A DNA stretch of 64,000 bases from JARYGU01 sp033795365 (GCA_033795365.1 JARYGU010000004.1:310001-374000), one strand, 5' to 3'. Positions 42,289 to 51,591 are shown, numbered from the stretch's first letter. Program-made: numbers and translations. The notes: a model not told the origin generated them from the sequence alone.

Positions 42289-43065
42289 GTGTTTCAACTG
42301 GAAGGAAAGACGGTCGTCATAACGGGGTCCGGCGGCGGCATCGGCCGCCCGCTCGTCAAGACCTTTCTTGATGCCCGCGCCAGTGTGGTCGCCTGCGACC
42401 GCACGCCCGATCTCATCGCGGACCTCGATGTCACCCACAAGACCTATTTCGAGCTGACGGACAAGGCATCGATCGCGGCGGCCATCGACAATATCATGTC
42501 GACCGTCGGCGTACCGGACGTCCTCGTCAGCAATGCCGGCTTCACGCGCGGCGAATATTTCGAGAACATCACCGATGACATCTGGCAGCAGGACATTGAG
42601 GTGAACCTGATGGGTGTGCGCCATTTCGCCGACCCCTTCGCCCGGGCGATGATCGGAAAAGGCGGCGGCACGCAGGTGTTCATTGCAACGGTCAACGGCC
42701 TCGGCCATTTCGGCCATCCCGCCTATTCCGTCGCCAAGGCCGGCCTCATCGCCTATGCGCGGGCACTTGCCGTGGAGCACGGCCGGCGCGGTCTGCGCGT
42801 GAACGCCGTCTGCCCTGGCTCCGTGCGGACGGCCGCCTGGGACCACCGCATCGCAGTCGAGCCCGATCTCATCGACCGGGCCAGCAAATACTACCCATTG
42901 CGCCGGCTCGTCACGCCTGAGGAAGTAGCCAACGCAGCGCTGTTCCTGGCCTCGCCGCTATCGTCGGGCATCACCGGCGCGCTGCTTCCCGTCGATGCAG
43001 GCCTGACGGCCGGCAATGTGCGCTTCGTGGACGATGTCGTCCGCGCATCGATCCTCCAAGAATGA
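42289..43065 (+). CDS. Short-chain dehydrogenase/reductase
   Basis: A 258-residue classical SDR with cofactor loop TGSGGGIGRP, SNAG motif, and the catalytic YxxxK in AYSVAKAGL with a preceding Thr/Asn-Gly (TVNGLG) in place of the usual Ser. The acidic residue after the second strand (ACDRT) favours NAD(H). It oxidises or reduces an alcohol or ketone on the catabolic intermediate. The start codon is GTG at 42289 with AGAGGAG upstream. The gene lies between the NanE-NanK fusion and the M20 deacylase in one operon. Confidence 0.9.
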   Translation: MFQLEGKTVVITGSGGGIGRPLVKTFLDARASVVACDRTPDLIADLDVTHKTYFELTDKASIAAAIDNIMSTVGVPDVLVSNAGFTRGEYFENITDDIWQQDIEVNLMGVRHFADPFARAMIGKGGGTQVFIATVNGLGHFGHPAYSVAKAGLIAYARALAVEHGRRGLRVNAVCPGSVRTAAWDHRIAVEPDLIDRASKYYPLRRLVTPEEVANAALFLASPLSSGITGALLPVDAGLTAGNVRFVDDVVRASILQE

Positions 43066-43072
43066 GCCTGAC

Positions 43073-44260
43073 GTGAGCGCCGTGGACACTGCAACGACAC
43101 AGGACCAGATCGCCCGGGAGGACGTCGCGCGTCTTCTCGGCGCCATGGTCGAAATCCCAAGCATCAACCCCTTCTTCTCCCGTCAGGACCGTCCGGTCGA
43201 ATGGTTCGGCGAGGCGCCGCTTGCCGCATTCGTCGCCGACTGGCTGAAGGCGGAAGGCATCGAGGCAGCGCTGGAGGAGGTGCTGCCCGGCCGGCCGAAT
43301 GTCGTCGCCCGCCTGCCTGGCCCGCCCGGGGCACAGAGCATGGTCTGGGAAGGCCATCTCGACACGGTGCAGGTCGAAGGCATGGAGGCCCCGTTCACGC
43401 CGCGCCTCGAGGGCAGTCGGCTCTATGGCCGCGGCGCCGCCGACGACAAGGGCTGCCTTGCCATGTTCATGCTGGCGATGCGCGCACTGAAGCAGCAGGG
43501 CACCGCCTGCGACCTCACCTTCGTTGCGGCTGTCGACGAGGAGGTGACCTTCCGTGGCGTGCTGCACCATGTGGAGACCCGGGCGCCCTACGATCTCGGC
43601 ATTGCCGGCGAGCCGACGAGCCTTGCGGTCGTGCATGCCTGCAAGGGTGTGATCCGCTTCGTCATCGACGTCAAGGGGCGCGGCACGCATGCGTCGACGC
43701 CGGAGGAGGGTATCGATGCGCTGCTGGTTTGTGCCGATCTCATCAAGCACCTCGACACTTATATGCGCTCGACGGAGCGCTCGCATCCGCAGCTTGGCCG
43801 GCGGACGCTGACCTGCACGATGATGCAAGCCGGTGAAGGTGCCAATACGGTGCCCGCAAAGGCCGCGCTGACCTTCGACTTTCGCACCCTCCCCGACCAG
43901 ACCGGCGACGAGGCCTGGAATGAGATCGCAGCCGTCGTCAACGCCTTCGCGGACAGCCATCCCACCGGCGCGACAATCGTCATCAACCGGCCATTCATCG
44001 ATTCCGTCTCGATGGAAGTGCCGCAGGATTCCCGAATCATCGGCGCGCTCGTCGAGGCGCTTTCGCGCCATGGCGAGACACCGAGTATCATCGCCGCCCC
44101 CTTCGGCTCGGATGCGACCAAGTTCACGCGGACAGGCACGCCCACCGTCGTCTTCGGCCCGGGCCGCATTGAGGAAGCGCATTCGAACAACGAACATGTG
44201 GATCTGGACGAGGTGGCGCGTGCGGCAAACGTGCTCGTCACCCTCGCCAAAAGCCTCTAG
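43073..44260 (+). CDS. M20-family (ArgE/DapE-like) deacylase
   Basis: A 395-residue zinc amidohydrolase with the HxD metal motif in WEGHLDTVQVE, the bridging Asp in YGRGAADDKGCLA, the general base pair in AAVDEEVTFRG and GEPTSLAVVHACKG before the dimerisation lid. Relatives deacylate N-acetylornithine or succinyl-diaminopimelate, or cleave dipeptides and N-acyl amino acids. Its start is probably GTG at 43073; no strong ribosome site is visible, and the start lies 8 bp after the SDR stop. It ends the IclR-led operon. An N-deacylation role suits the NanE-NanK neighbour. Confidence 0.88.
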   Translation: MSAVDTATTQDQIAREDVARLLGAMVEIPSINPFFSRQDRPVEWFGEAPLAAFVADWLKAEGIEAALEEVLPGRPNVVARLPGPPGAQSMVWEGHLDTVQVEGMEAPFTPRLEGSRLYGRGAADDKGCLAMFMLAMRALKQQGTACDLTFVAAVDEEVTFRGVLHHVETRAPYDLGIAGEPTSLAVVHACKGVIRFVIDVKGRGTHASTPEEGIDALLVCADLIKHLDTYMRSTERSHPQLGRRTLTCTMMQAGEGANTVPAKAALTFDFRTLPDQTGDEAWNEIAAVVNAFADSHPTGATIVINRPFIDSVSMEVPQDSRIIGALVEALSRHGETPSIIAAPFGSDATKFTRTGTPTVVFGPGRIEEAHSNNEHVDLDEVARAANVLVTLAKSL

Positions 44261-44289
44261 GGAACGCCACGATGACGACCGTCAGCGGA

Positions 44290-45522
44290 TCACGACCAAG
44301 ACTTGGCCGCGAACCGCTTCACGGCCGCTGCGATGATCGCCCGCGGATCGGCGCCCGGCTCGACGTCGAGGCTCGGTTCGCCAGCAGCGGCCTGCGCCAT
44401 CGAATCCTTGAGCGCATGGCCGGAGATCACCAGAACCACCGGCCGTGGCAGGTGGGCGAGCTTGCGCAGCGCGGCCAGCGGGGTCACGGAGGCGGGCTCA
44501 GCCGCCATACCCTCGCGCTGACCGAGGTCGATCATCGCCCGGCGGATTTCGTCGTCCGTGACGGCGATGGCATGACCGCCCGCGTCCCGGATAATGCGCA
44601 GCGTGCGCGTGCCGTCGTCGGCATAGCCACGCAGCGGATCGTTGATCGAGCCGGGCATGCCGGTGACCGGCGGGGTCCATTCCTCGACCCGGCCGAGGCC
44701 GCGGGCGAAGGCGTTGGCGATCGGCGCGCAGCCCGTGCCCTGCACGCCGACAGGCACCGGCAGCCCGTCTATGAGGCGCTCATCCTTCAGCCGCGCCGCG
44801 CCCTGCATGATGCCGTCCAGCATCGGACCGGCGCCGATCGGTACGACGATGGAACCGATGCGGCCGAGTTCGGCCTGCACCTCGTAGAGGATGGTCGCAT
44901 GAGCGGCAGTCATGTAGGGGTTGAGATAGGTCGAGGTGAGGTTTGCCCAGCCGGGACTTTCGGCTTGGATGCGGTTCGACGCGGCATAGGCATCGCTGAA
45001 TGTGCCCTCGACCTCGAGCACGATGGCGCCATGCGCCTTCGCCTGGATGATCTTGTTGGCGGATGTGCCCTTCGGCAACGCGACCACGCAGGGCATGCCG
45101 GCGCGGGCGGCATAGGCGCTGACGGAAGCGGCATTGTTGCCCGTCGAGGCGCAGATGACGCCGACGGCGCCCAGCGCTTTGGCGGCGGAGACCGCGACCG
45201 CCGACCCGCGGTCCTTGAAGGAACCGGTGGCGTTCATCCACTCGGCCTTCACATAGACCTCGTCGCCCGGAAAGAGCCGGTCGAGCTTAAGAAGCGGCGT
45301 CCCGCCCTCGCCGAGGCTAATGCGCACATCGCCGGCCGGCAGGACCGGCGCGAAATCCCAGAATCGCCTCGCGGCGGACGGGTGAGCGGCAGCACCATCG
45401 ACGGACGCGACCAGCGAACCGCCACAGGCATGACAGGCCGTTTTGAGGTCCGGCGCCCGTGCCTCGCCACAGAAGAAGCAGACGAGTTTCGTCTTCGCCA
45501 ATCCGCCTTCGATCATGCCCAT
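44290..45522 (-). CDS. Threonine synthase-like PLP enzyme
   Basis: This 410-residue fold-type II PLP protein has an N-terminal zinc-ribbon-like pair (CFFCG and CHACG), the cofactor Lys in NATGSFKDRGSAVA, ASTGNNAASVSAYA and the Gly loop PIGAGPMLDG. The zinc-ribbon form is typical of archaeal/bacterial threonine synthases and cysteate synthases, which act on O-phospho substrates. Here it is on the same strand just downstream of a Ugp-type ATPase, so a catabolic lyase role is more likely than threonine biosynthesis. The ATG at 45522 follows GGGGA; an ATG at 45516 is the alternative. Confidence 0.85.
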   Translation of the reverse strand: MGMIEGGLAKTKLVCFFCGEARAPDLKTACHACGGSLVASVDGAAAHPSAARRFWDFAPVLPAGDVRISLGEGGTPLLKLDRLFPGDEVYVKAEWMNATGSFKDRGSAVAVSAAKALGAVGVICASTGNNAASVSAYAARAGMPCVVALPKGTSANKIIQAKAHGAIVLEVEGTFSDAYAASNRIQAESPGWANLTSTYLNPYMTAAHATILYEVQAELGRIGSIVVPIGAGPMLDGIMQGAARLKDERLIDGLPVPVGVQGTGCAPIANAFARGLGRVEEWTPPVTGMPGSINDPLRGYADDGTRTLRIIRDAGGHAIAVTDDEIRRAMIDLGQREGMAAEPASVTPLAALRKLAHLPRPVVLVISGHALKDSMAQAAAGEPSLDVEPGADPRAIIAAAVKRFAAKSWS

Positions 45523-45540
45523 TCATCTGTTCCCCTATCC

Positions 45541-46635
45541 TCAGAGCGCGTGTTCGGTGGTTGCGTCGAAGAGCACGACGTTTTCAGCGGCGACGGCGAG
45601 CGGCAGCGCCTGCCCCGACGCGGCCCGAACAGCCGGGCTACAGCGCGCGATGATCTCGGCCGAGCCGATACGGCCATGCACCAGCGTTTCCATGCCGAGC
45701 GGCTCGACCAGCGTCACGTCGACCGAGAGCTCCGAAAGGCCGGTGCCCGTGACATTTTCGCCGAGATGTTCCGGCCGCACGCCGAAGAGCACCGTCCTGC
45801 CGATATGCGCGCGATAACGGCTGGGCGCCCCCGGCGCCAGCGCGACGCGCGAACCGTTGTCGAGCACGGCCAGAAGGCGGCCGTCCTCCTCGGCAAGTCG
45901 TGCCGGCAGCACGTTCATGCCGGGGCTACCGATGAAGGTCGCGACGAACCGGCTTGCCGGCGCTACGTAAAGCTCCTGCGGCGCGGCGATCTGCTCGATA
46001 TGCCCGGCATTCATGACGACGACGCGGTCGGCGAGCGTCATTGCCTCGACCTGGTCGTGCGTCACGTAGATTGTCGTGGTCCTGATCGCCTGGTGCACGC
46101 GCTTGATCTCGCCGCGCATCTGCATGCGCAGCTTGGCGTCGAGATTCGACAGCGGCTCGTCGAAGAGGAAGAGCTTCGGATGGCGCACGATGGCGCGACC
46201 CATGGCGACACGCTGGCGCTGGCCGCCGGAAAGCGCGCGCGGGTGCCGCTCCAGAAGGGATTCGAGGCCGAGGATGCGCGCAGCTTCGGCGACGCTCTTC
46301 TTGATCTCGTCTTCCGGGTGGTTCCGAAGGCGCAGGCCGAAGGCCATGTTCTCGAAGACCGTCAGGTGCGGATAGAGAGCATAGTTCTGGAAGACCATTG
46401 CAATGTCGCGCCGGCGTGCCGGCAGATCGTTCACAACGTCATCGCCGATCAGGATCTTGCCGCCTGTGACCGTTTCCAGCCCGGCGATCATGCGCAGCGT
46501 CGTCGACTTACCGCAACCAGACGGTCCGACCAACACGACGAACTCCTCGTCGGCAACCTCCAGATCGATGCCATGGACGACCTGGAAATGGCCTCCATAG
46601 CTTTTGACGACATTGCGCAGGATGAGCTTGGACAC
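45541..46635 (-). CDS. ABC transporter ATP-binding protein (UgpC/MalK type)
   Basis: A 364-residue single-NBD ATPase with Walker A GPSGCGKST, Q-loop FQNYALYPH, signature LSGGQRQRVAMGRA and Walker B LFLFDEPLSNLD. A C-terminal TOBE/MalK-like regulatory domain (about 240-364) includes FGVRPEHLGEN. It should energise the two permeases encoded divergently at 48211 and 49167. The start is placed at GTG 46635 (protein begins SKLILRNVVKSYGG, the family start) with AAGG upstream; an in-frame TTG at 46662 lacks a ribosome site. The operator at 46743-46756 lies in the shared gap. Confidence 0.92.
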   Translation of the reverse strand: MSKLILRNVVKSYGGHFQVVHGIDLEVADEEFVVLVGPSGCGKSTTLRMIAGLETVTGGKILIGDDVVNDLPARRRDIAMVFQNYALYPHLTVFENMAFGLRLRNHPEDEIKKSVAEAARILGLESLLERHPRALSGGQRQRVAMGRAIVRHPKLFLFDEPLSNLDAKLRMQMRGEIKRVHQAIRTTTIYVTHDQVEAMTLADRVVVMNAGHIEQIAAPQELYVAPASRFVATFIGSPGMNVLPARLAEEDGRLLAVLDNGSRVALAPGAPSRYRAHIGRTVLFGVRPEHLGENVTGTGLSELSVDVTLVEPLGMETLVHGRIGSAEIIARCSPAVRAASGQALPLAVAAENVVLFDATTEHAL

Positions 46636-46742
46636 GAACGGGCGAACCTTGCTGATAGACAACCGAAACCGCGTCCGAAGGTCATCGAAAAGCGGGCAAT
46701 CTTCGAAGGCGCGGCGACCAACTTAATGCCTTGTAAGTTAAA

Positions 46743-46756
46743 GTCAAACGTTTTAC
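46743..46756. promoter_or_regulatory. LacI-type operator, transporter promoter
   Basis: GTCAAACGTTTTAC differs by one base from the perfect palindrome GTAAAACGTTTTAC and has the central CG typical of LacI-family operators. It lies in the 250-bp gap between the divergent ATPase and binding-protein genes. A second near-identical copy is at 51653-51666. The LacI protein at 53170-54186 is the likely binder. Confidence 0.7.
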
Positions 46757-46885
46757 TATGCGAAAATGGCGGGTTTTGTGCAAAAATTCTACGGAACTCG
46801 CTGGCGCCGGCGCACCGCCGTTTCGACGCCCTTCGGAGGCAATCTCGTGAAGAGCCGGGCACTCCGGCCGACAGAGGAGAACAGC

Positions 46886-48214
46886 ATGAAAACCGCAGAG
46901 GATCGCAATCTGCATCAACGGCTCGCCGCGCGCCTGACGGCTGGCGTCATGACCGGCGCGATCGTTCTTTCCGTGGGCGTGGCATCCGCCGAGCCCATTC
47001 AGATCACCCTATGGCATCAGGAACAGGTGCAGGCTCGTGTCGACCAATTCCAAAAGGTCATCGACGCCTTCAACGCCTCGCAGGCCGAGTATCAGGTCGT
47101 TCAGCAGGTCCAGAGTTGGGGAAACATCTACCAGAAGCTGCCGCCGGCAATCCAGGCAGGCGTCCAGCCGGACATCGACTTCACGATTCCCGATTTCACC
47201 GTGACCATCCGCGAGACCGGCGCCGTGCAACCCGTCGACGACATCGTCGCGGAGATCGAAAAGAAACACAAATTCATCGATCAGGCGCTGACGCCCTACA
47301 GGGACGAAGGCAAGATCTGGGCTGTTCCCGTCTATGGCATGGTGCAGGTTCTTTGGTATCGCAAGGACCTCTTCAAGGCCGCAGGTCTTGATCCGGAAAG
47401 TCCGCCGAAGACCTGGGAAGAGTTCCTCAACGCCGCCAGGACGCTTACCAAGAATGGCAAGTTCGGCGTCGGCGTGCCGGTCTCCAAGAGCCTTGCGACA
47501 GACCAGGTCCTCTACTCGCTGATGAGCGTCAACGGCGGCACAGAACTGTTCGATGCCTCCGGCGCCGTCACGTTCGACACACCGAAGAACGTCGAAACGG
47601 TCAATTTCTACAAGCAGCTCTCGGAGCTCTCGCCGAGTGGCGCAGCCTCCTGGACCTGGCCGGAGCCGCAGGATGCGCTGAACGCTGGCACCGTCGCCAT
47701 GGCGATCGAGAAGGGCCAGTACCTGACGCCGTTCGAAGAGACCTCCGGCCAGGCGGCAGATCAGCTCGGTTGCGCGCCGATCCCGGTCAATGCCGGCGGC
47801 GAGGAGCACAGCATCTACTATTCGAACGCCGCCATGGTGCTGACCTCCGATCCTGACAAGCGCAAGGGCGCGGCAGCCTTCCTGTCCTTCATCCTCGAGC
47901 CGGCGAACTATGCCGAGTTCCTGCTTGCCGAACCAGGTCTTTTCCTGCCGCTCACCGTCGACGGCGCAAGCGAGGCCTGGACCGGTTCGCCGATCCTTTC
48001 GAAGTACAAAGGCTGCGTCGACCTTATGATCGGGATGTCGAAGAAGGGAGTGCTGCCCGGTTTCAACACCGGCACCGTGCAGAAGGCGATCGGCCCGATC
48101 ATGGCGCAGAACCTCTTGTCGCAGGTCGTGCAGAAGGTCGTCGTCGGTGGCGAGGACCCGCAGGCCGCCGTCACCTGGGGTCAGGAACAGATGAGCGCTG
48201 CTGCCGGCCAATGA
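46886..48214 (+). CDS. Extracellular solute-binding protein (family 1, sugar type)
   Basis: A 442-residue precursor with a long signal peptide (about residues 1-36, VGVASAEP) and an SBP_bac_1 fold: ITLWHQEQVQARVDQFQKVIDAFN, the aromatic ligand-binding strand AVPVYGMVQVLWYRKDLF and PKTWEEFLNAARTL. This class binds oligosaccharides or glycerol-phosphate-like ligands. The ATG at 46886 follows AGAGGAG. Its stop overlaps the first permease start by 4 bp, which suits coupled synthesis. Expression is probably controlled from the LacI-type operator at 46743. Confidence 0.92.
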   Translation: MKTAEDRNLHQRLAARLTAGVMTGAIVLSVGVASAEPIQITLWHQEQVQARVDQFQKVIDAFNASQAEYQVVQQVQSWGNIYQKLPPAIQAGVQPDIDFTIPDFTVTIRETGAVQPVDDIVAEIEKKHKFIDQALTPYRDEGKIWAVPVYGMVQVLWYRKDLFKAAGLDPESPPKTWEEFLNAARTLTKNGKFGVGVPVSKSLATDQVLYSLMSVNGGTELFDASGAVTFDTPKNVETVNFYKQLSELSPSGAASWTWPEPQDALNAGTVAMAIEKGQYLTPFEETSGQAADQLGCAPIPVNAGGEEHSIYYSNAAMVLTSDPDKRKGAAAFLSFILEPANYAEFLLAEPGLFLPLTVDGASEAWTGSPILSKYKGCVDLMIGMSKKGVLPGFNTGTVQKAIGPIMAQNLLSQVVQKVVVGGEDPQAAVTWGQEQMSAAAGQ

Positions 48215-49167
48215 CAACGATCCCCGCCACAGCCACTGAAAGGGATGCGGTTCAGTCGCATCCCCCCGCCCGTCTTCCCGAGCCGCCGGTGCGCGCGACG
48301 CTCGGCCGGCTCTTCATCGCGCCGTTGATGATCTGGCTGGCGCTGACGATCGTCCTGCCGCTCGCCTATTGCATCTGGATCAGCCTGACTAGCGCCAACA
48401 CGATGGGCGGGACGCCAAAATTCGTCGGCCTTTCCAACTACGCGACGATCTTCGGCGACGGCACCTTCGGTCCTGCCTTCTTGCGCACGCTCGCCTGGGC
48501 GATTGGCGGCGCGGTGCTGCAGACCGTGTTTGCCGCGGGCGCGGCCCTGCTCCTGCATCAGCGCTTTGCCGGCCAGCATGTCGCCCGCACCTGGATCATG
48601 GCCTCATGGGTGGTGCCGACGATCGTCACGACCTTTCTCTGGCGCTGGATGCTTAATGCGGATTATGGCGTGGTCAACCAGCTCCTTCTCGGCGCAGGCC
48701 TGCTCGACCGACCGATCGATTTCCTTGGTTCGCCGACCTATGCCTTCGCGACAGTGGTCTGGATCAACGCCTGGCGCTGGTTTCCCTTCCTGACGCTGCT
48801 GATCCTCGCCGCGCTGACGCGCATCGCACCGGAATATTACGAGGCGGCGAAGGTGGAAGGGGCGACCAGCTGGCAGCTCTTCACCAAGGTGACGCTGCCC
48901 TTCATCCAGCCGGTTCTCTACGTCGTCGGCCTGCTCGGCACGCTGTGGTCGGTCAATGTCTTCGACATCATCTGGCTGACGACCAAGGGCGGCCCGATAG
49001 ACACGACGACGACACTTCCAATCTCGATCTACATCCGCGCCTTCCAGCAGTTCAAGCTTGGCGAGGCAAGCGCGATGTCTGTCTCGCTGGCACTGTTCCT
49101 CCTTCTCTTCGCCGTGGTCTATATCCGCTTCGCGCCGAAGGGAGCCACGGAACAGGAGGTCGACTGA
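48211..49167 (+). CDS. ABC transporter permease (UgpA/MalF type)
   Basis: A 318-residue membrane protein with about six transmembrane segments. The EAA loop that docks the ATPase is visible as EYYEAAKVEGATSWQLFTKVTLP. After a short cytoplasmic N-terminus, TM1 is at about 35-57. Start overlaps the binding-protein stop (ATGA), and its own stop shares one base with the next ATG. It pairs with the 49167 permease to form a heterodimeric channel. Confidence 0.92.
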   Translation: MTTIPATATERDAVQSHPPARLPEPPVRATLGRLFIAPLMIWLALTIVLPLAYCIWISLTSANTMGGTPKFVGLSNYATIFGDGTFGPAFLRTLAWAIGGAVLQTVFAAGAALLLHQRFAGQHVARTWIMASWVVPTIVTTFLWRWMLNADYGVVNQLLLGAGLLDRPIDFLGSPTYAFATVVWINAWRWFPFLTLLILAALTRIAPEYYEAAKVEGATSWQLFTKVTLPFIQPVLYVVGLLGTLWSVNVFDIIWLTTKGGPIDTTTTLPISIYIRAFQQFKLGEASAMSVSLALFLLLFAVVYIRFAPKGATEQEVD

Positions 49168-49994
49168 TGGCCTCAAGCCTCGTGAAACCGACGATCCGCG
49201 CCATCCTGATCGTCATCCTCCTCCTGATGATCGGCGCGCCCTTCGTCTGGATGGTGCTCTCCTCGCTCCAGCCGAATTCCGCGCTCATCCAGCCCGGCAA
49301 CTTCTTCTCGCCGGCGCTGGTGACATTTGGCAACTACGTTAAGCTGCCGTCGGCGACGCAATATGTGCTGCTTGCCCGAAACAGCCTGCTTGTCGCCCTC
49401 ATCAGCACGGCAATCGCTATTCCGCTGGCGCTGCTCGCGGCCTACAGCGTCTTCCGCACGCGCTACCGCGGCCGCACCTTCATCTACAACCTGCTGCTCG
49501 TCGTCTACATATTTCCAGGCGTCTTGCTGCTCGCTCCGCTCTTCGGCCTTTTCGCCGTTACCGGGCTTCTAAACTCGTGGGCGAGCCTCGTCATCATGAA
49601 CGTCACCTTCGCGGTACCCTTCAGCGTCTGGCTGATGCGCGGCTTCTTCACTTCGATCCCTAACGGCATCGAGGAGGCGGCGGCGATCGACGGTGCGACG
49701 GACATGCAGATCCTTTGGAAGGTCATCGTGCCGCTGACTGCGCCCGGCATCGTCGTGACGGCGACTTATACGTTCGTCCTGAGCTGGACGGAGTTCATGT
49801 TCGCCTCCGTCTTCATCATCGATGATCGGCTGAAGACGCTGCCCGTCGGGCTGGAGGCCCTCGTCTCACAATACAGCATCGACTGGGGCCTGCTCTCCGC
49901 CGCGGCCGTCATGGCGGCGCTGCCGGTGGTGATCATCTTCACCTTCGCCGGACGCTACTTCGTCGAGAGCATCACCTCCGGAGCCGGCAAATGA
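49167..49994 (+). CDS. ABC transporter permease (UgpE/MalG type)
   Basis: A 275-residue inner-membrane protein with TM1 at about 10-30 and the EAA loop EEAAAIDGATDMQILWKVIVP. The ATG at 49167 overlaps the previous TGA by one base and is preceded by CAGGAGG, which fixes the start. It is the last gene of the binding-protein/permease operon and converges on the metallo-hydrolase gene 17 bp later. Confidence 0.92.
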   Translation: MASSLVKPTIRAILIVILLLMIGAPFVWMVLSSLQPNSALIQPGNFFSPALVTFGNYVKLPSATQYVLLARNSLLVALISTAIAIPLALLAAYSVFRTRYRGRTFIYNLLLVVYIFPGVLLLAPLFGLFAVTGLLNSWASLVIMNVTFAVPFSVWLMRGFFTSIPNGIEEAAAIDGATDMQILWKVIVPLTAPGIVVTATYTFVLSWTEFMFASVFIIDDRLKTLPVGLEALVSQYSIDWGLLSAAAVMAALPVVIIFTFAGRYFVESITSGAGK

Positions 49995-50011
49995 TGCCGG
50001 CCGGCTGGTCG

Positions 50012-50749
50012 TTAGAACTGGGGCGGCAGCGCGCCGACGTCGGCATAGGTCATCGCGCTGCGCACATGGCGCTTGCCGTTCTGCAGCGAGAATGCGCCAT
50101 GGCCTGGCAGAAAGATGTCGAAGGCAAGCGTATCCAGCTTGCGGATCGAGGCGAGCGTCTTCGGTACGCTGCAATCCTCTATATCCTGCAAGAAGATCTT
50201 GCCGCCGACGAAAATCGCATCCCCCGCGACAAGGCTGACGTTCCCGCCATAGGCCACCGTGTAGCAGCAATGGTCGTCGCTGTGTCCGGGCGTGTCATGA
50301 ATCGTCACGCGGAAGGGGCCGACGTTCAGGCTTTCGCCATCTGCAAGCACGCAATCGACCTCCGGCGCGTGCCAGACATAGTCGAGGGGATAGAAACTGC
50401 CGCGCGCCCGGTCGAGGCTGATCAGCCGCTCGTCCTTCTGCGCGAGGATTTCCGCCGTGCGTGTGCCGGTGACCACCGTCAGCTCCGGAATGTGGCCCTT
50501 GAGACCGGCGGCGCCGCCGGAATGGTCGGCATGGCCATGCGTCAGAAACAGGGTGCGAAGCCCTGCCGGATCGAGCTCGCCGAAACGCATCGCCGCGAAG
50601 ATCGCATCGATATCGAGCCCGGCGCCCGCATCGAAAACGTGGTGCGTCTGCCCGTCGGTGAAGAGAAAGACGTTGCAGTCGAGCGCATGCGTCAGGCCAA
50701 AACCCGTGGCGCCACTCGCGACAAGGTGAAGATTGTCGGTGATTTTCAT
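50012..50749 (-). CDS. Metallo-beta-lactamase-fold hydrolase
   Basis: A 245-residue MBL-fold protein with the di-zinc motif LTHGHADHSGG (HxHxDH), the later ligand His in DTPGHSDDH and the Asp in VAGDAIFVGG, then LPGHGAF near the C-terminus. The family includes glyoxalase II-like thioesterases, lactonases and phosphodiesterases; the specific bond cannot be read off. It has no signal peptide, so it is cytoplasmic. The start at 50749 follows ACAGGAG. It is transcribed against the flanking operons and diverges from the SDR gene 62 bp away. Confidence 0.88.
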   Translation of the reverse strand: MKITDNLHLVASGATGFGLTHALDCNVFLFTDGQTHHVFDAGAGLDIDAIFAAMRFGELDPAGLRTLFLTHGHADHSGGAAGLKGHIPELTVVTGTRTAEILAQKDERLISLDRARGSFYPLDYVWHAPEVDCVLADGESLNVGPFRVTIHDTPGHSDDHCCYTVAYGGNVSLVAGDAIFVGGKIFLQDIEDCSVPKTLASIRKLDTLAFDIFLPGHGAFSLQNGKRHVRSAMTYADVGALPPQF

Positions 50750-50811
50750 GCATCGACTCCTGTGAAATCCATGGCGCATGGCGCGCCCGCAGCAAAAGGA
50801 AAAATCCTGCC

Positions 50812-51591
50812 GTGAGCAAAAGAACTCTGGAACTTTTCAGTCTTTCCAACAAGGTGGCGATCATCACGGGCGGCGCATCGGGCCAGGGCAAGGTAGCCGC
50901 CGAACTCTTCGCCGAGCAAGGCGCCAAGGTCGTCGTCGCCGACATCGATCTTTCCGGCGCGGAACGCGTTGCCGAGGCGATCGGCGGCACAGCGGTCCGC
51001 GTCGACGTCGCGAAAGAAGCGGATGTCGAGGCCATGGTGGATTTCGCCTGCGAGACCTTCGGCGGCATCGATATCCTGTTCAACAATGCGGGCGTCGGCT
51101 TCAGCGCCTCGTCGCGCTACACGATGGCGAGCATCACGGAAACGCCGGGAGAAGCCTGGGACGCCATCCTCGACATCAATCTCAAGGGCCTTGCCATGGG
51201 CTGCAAGCATGCGATCCCGAAGATGGTGAAGCGCGGCGGCGGCGCGATCATCAACAATGCTTCGATCAACGCCCTTGCCGGCGTGCACGGCGCCGACGCC
51301 TATACGGCGGCCAAGGGCGGCATCGTCTCCTTGACGCGCGTTCTGGCGGCGGACTGGGGGGCGAAGAACATCCGCGTCAACTGCATCTGCCCAGGGCCGG
51401 TCAAAACGCCGATGATCTCCGCGCTCCTCAAAGAGGCCGATTTCAATGCCGCCATGACGCAGTCCGTGCCCATGGGACGAGTGAGCACCGCCGAGGAGAT
51501 CGCCGCCGTCGCGCTCTTCCTCGCCACGCCCGCTGCCGGCTACATCAACGGCGCCATCCTGCCTGTCGATGGCGGCTGGTCGGCGCGCTGA
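50812..51591 (+). CDS. Short-chain dehydrogenase/reductase
   Basis: A 259-residue classical SDR with cofactor loop TGGASGQGKVAAE, ADIDLSG acidic residue (NAD preference), NNAGVG, catalytic Ser/Asn region NNASINA and the YxxxK in AYTAAKGG, then PGPVKTPM. The start codon is GTG at 50812 with an AAAAGGA site somewhat distant upstream. It is a polyol/sugar-alcohol or hydroxy-acid dehydrogenase candidate in the Ugp-type module. It is paralogous in fold, not closely in sequence, to the SDR at 42289. Confidence 0.9.
   Translation: MSKRTLELFSLSNKVAIITGGASGQGKVAAELFAEQGAKVVVADIDLSGAERVAEAIGGTAVRVDVAKEADVEAMVDFACETFGGIDILFNNAGVGFSASSRYTMASITETPGEAWDAILDINLKGLAMGCKHAIPKMVKRGGGAIINNASINALAGVHGADAYTAAKGGIVSLTRVLAADWGAKNIRVNCICPGPVKTPMISALLKEADFNAAMTQSVPMGRVSTAEEIAAVALFLATPAAGYINGAILPVDGGWSAR

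Noticed and set aside
44272..47391. A 1039-residue plus-strand open frame across the threonine-synthase-like, ATPase and binding-protein genes
   Set aside because: It is antisense to two well-supported genes and out of frame with a third. The translation is Arg/His/Asp-rich with no domain.
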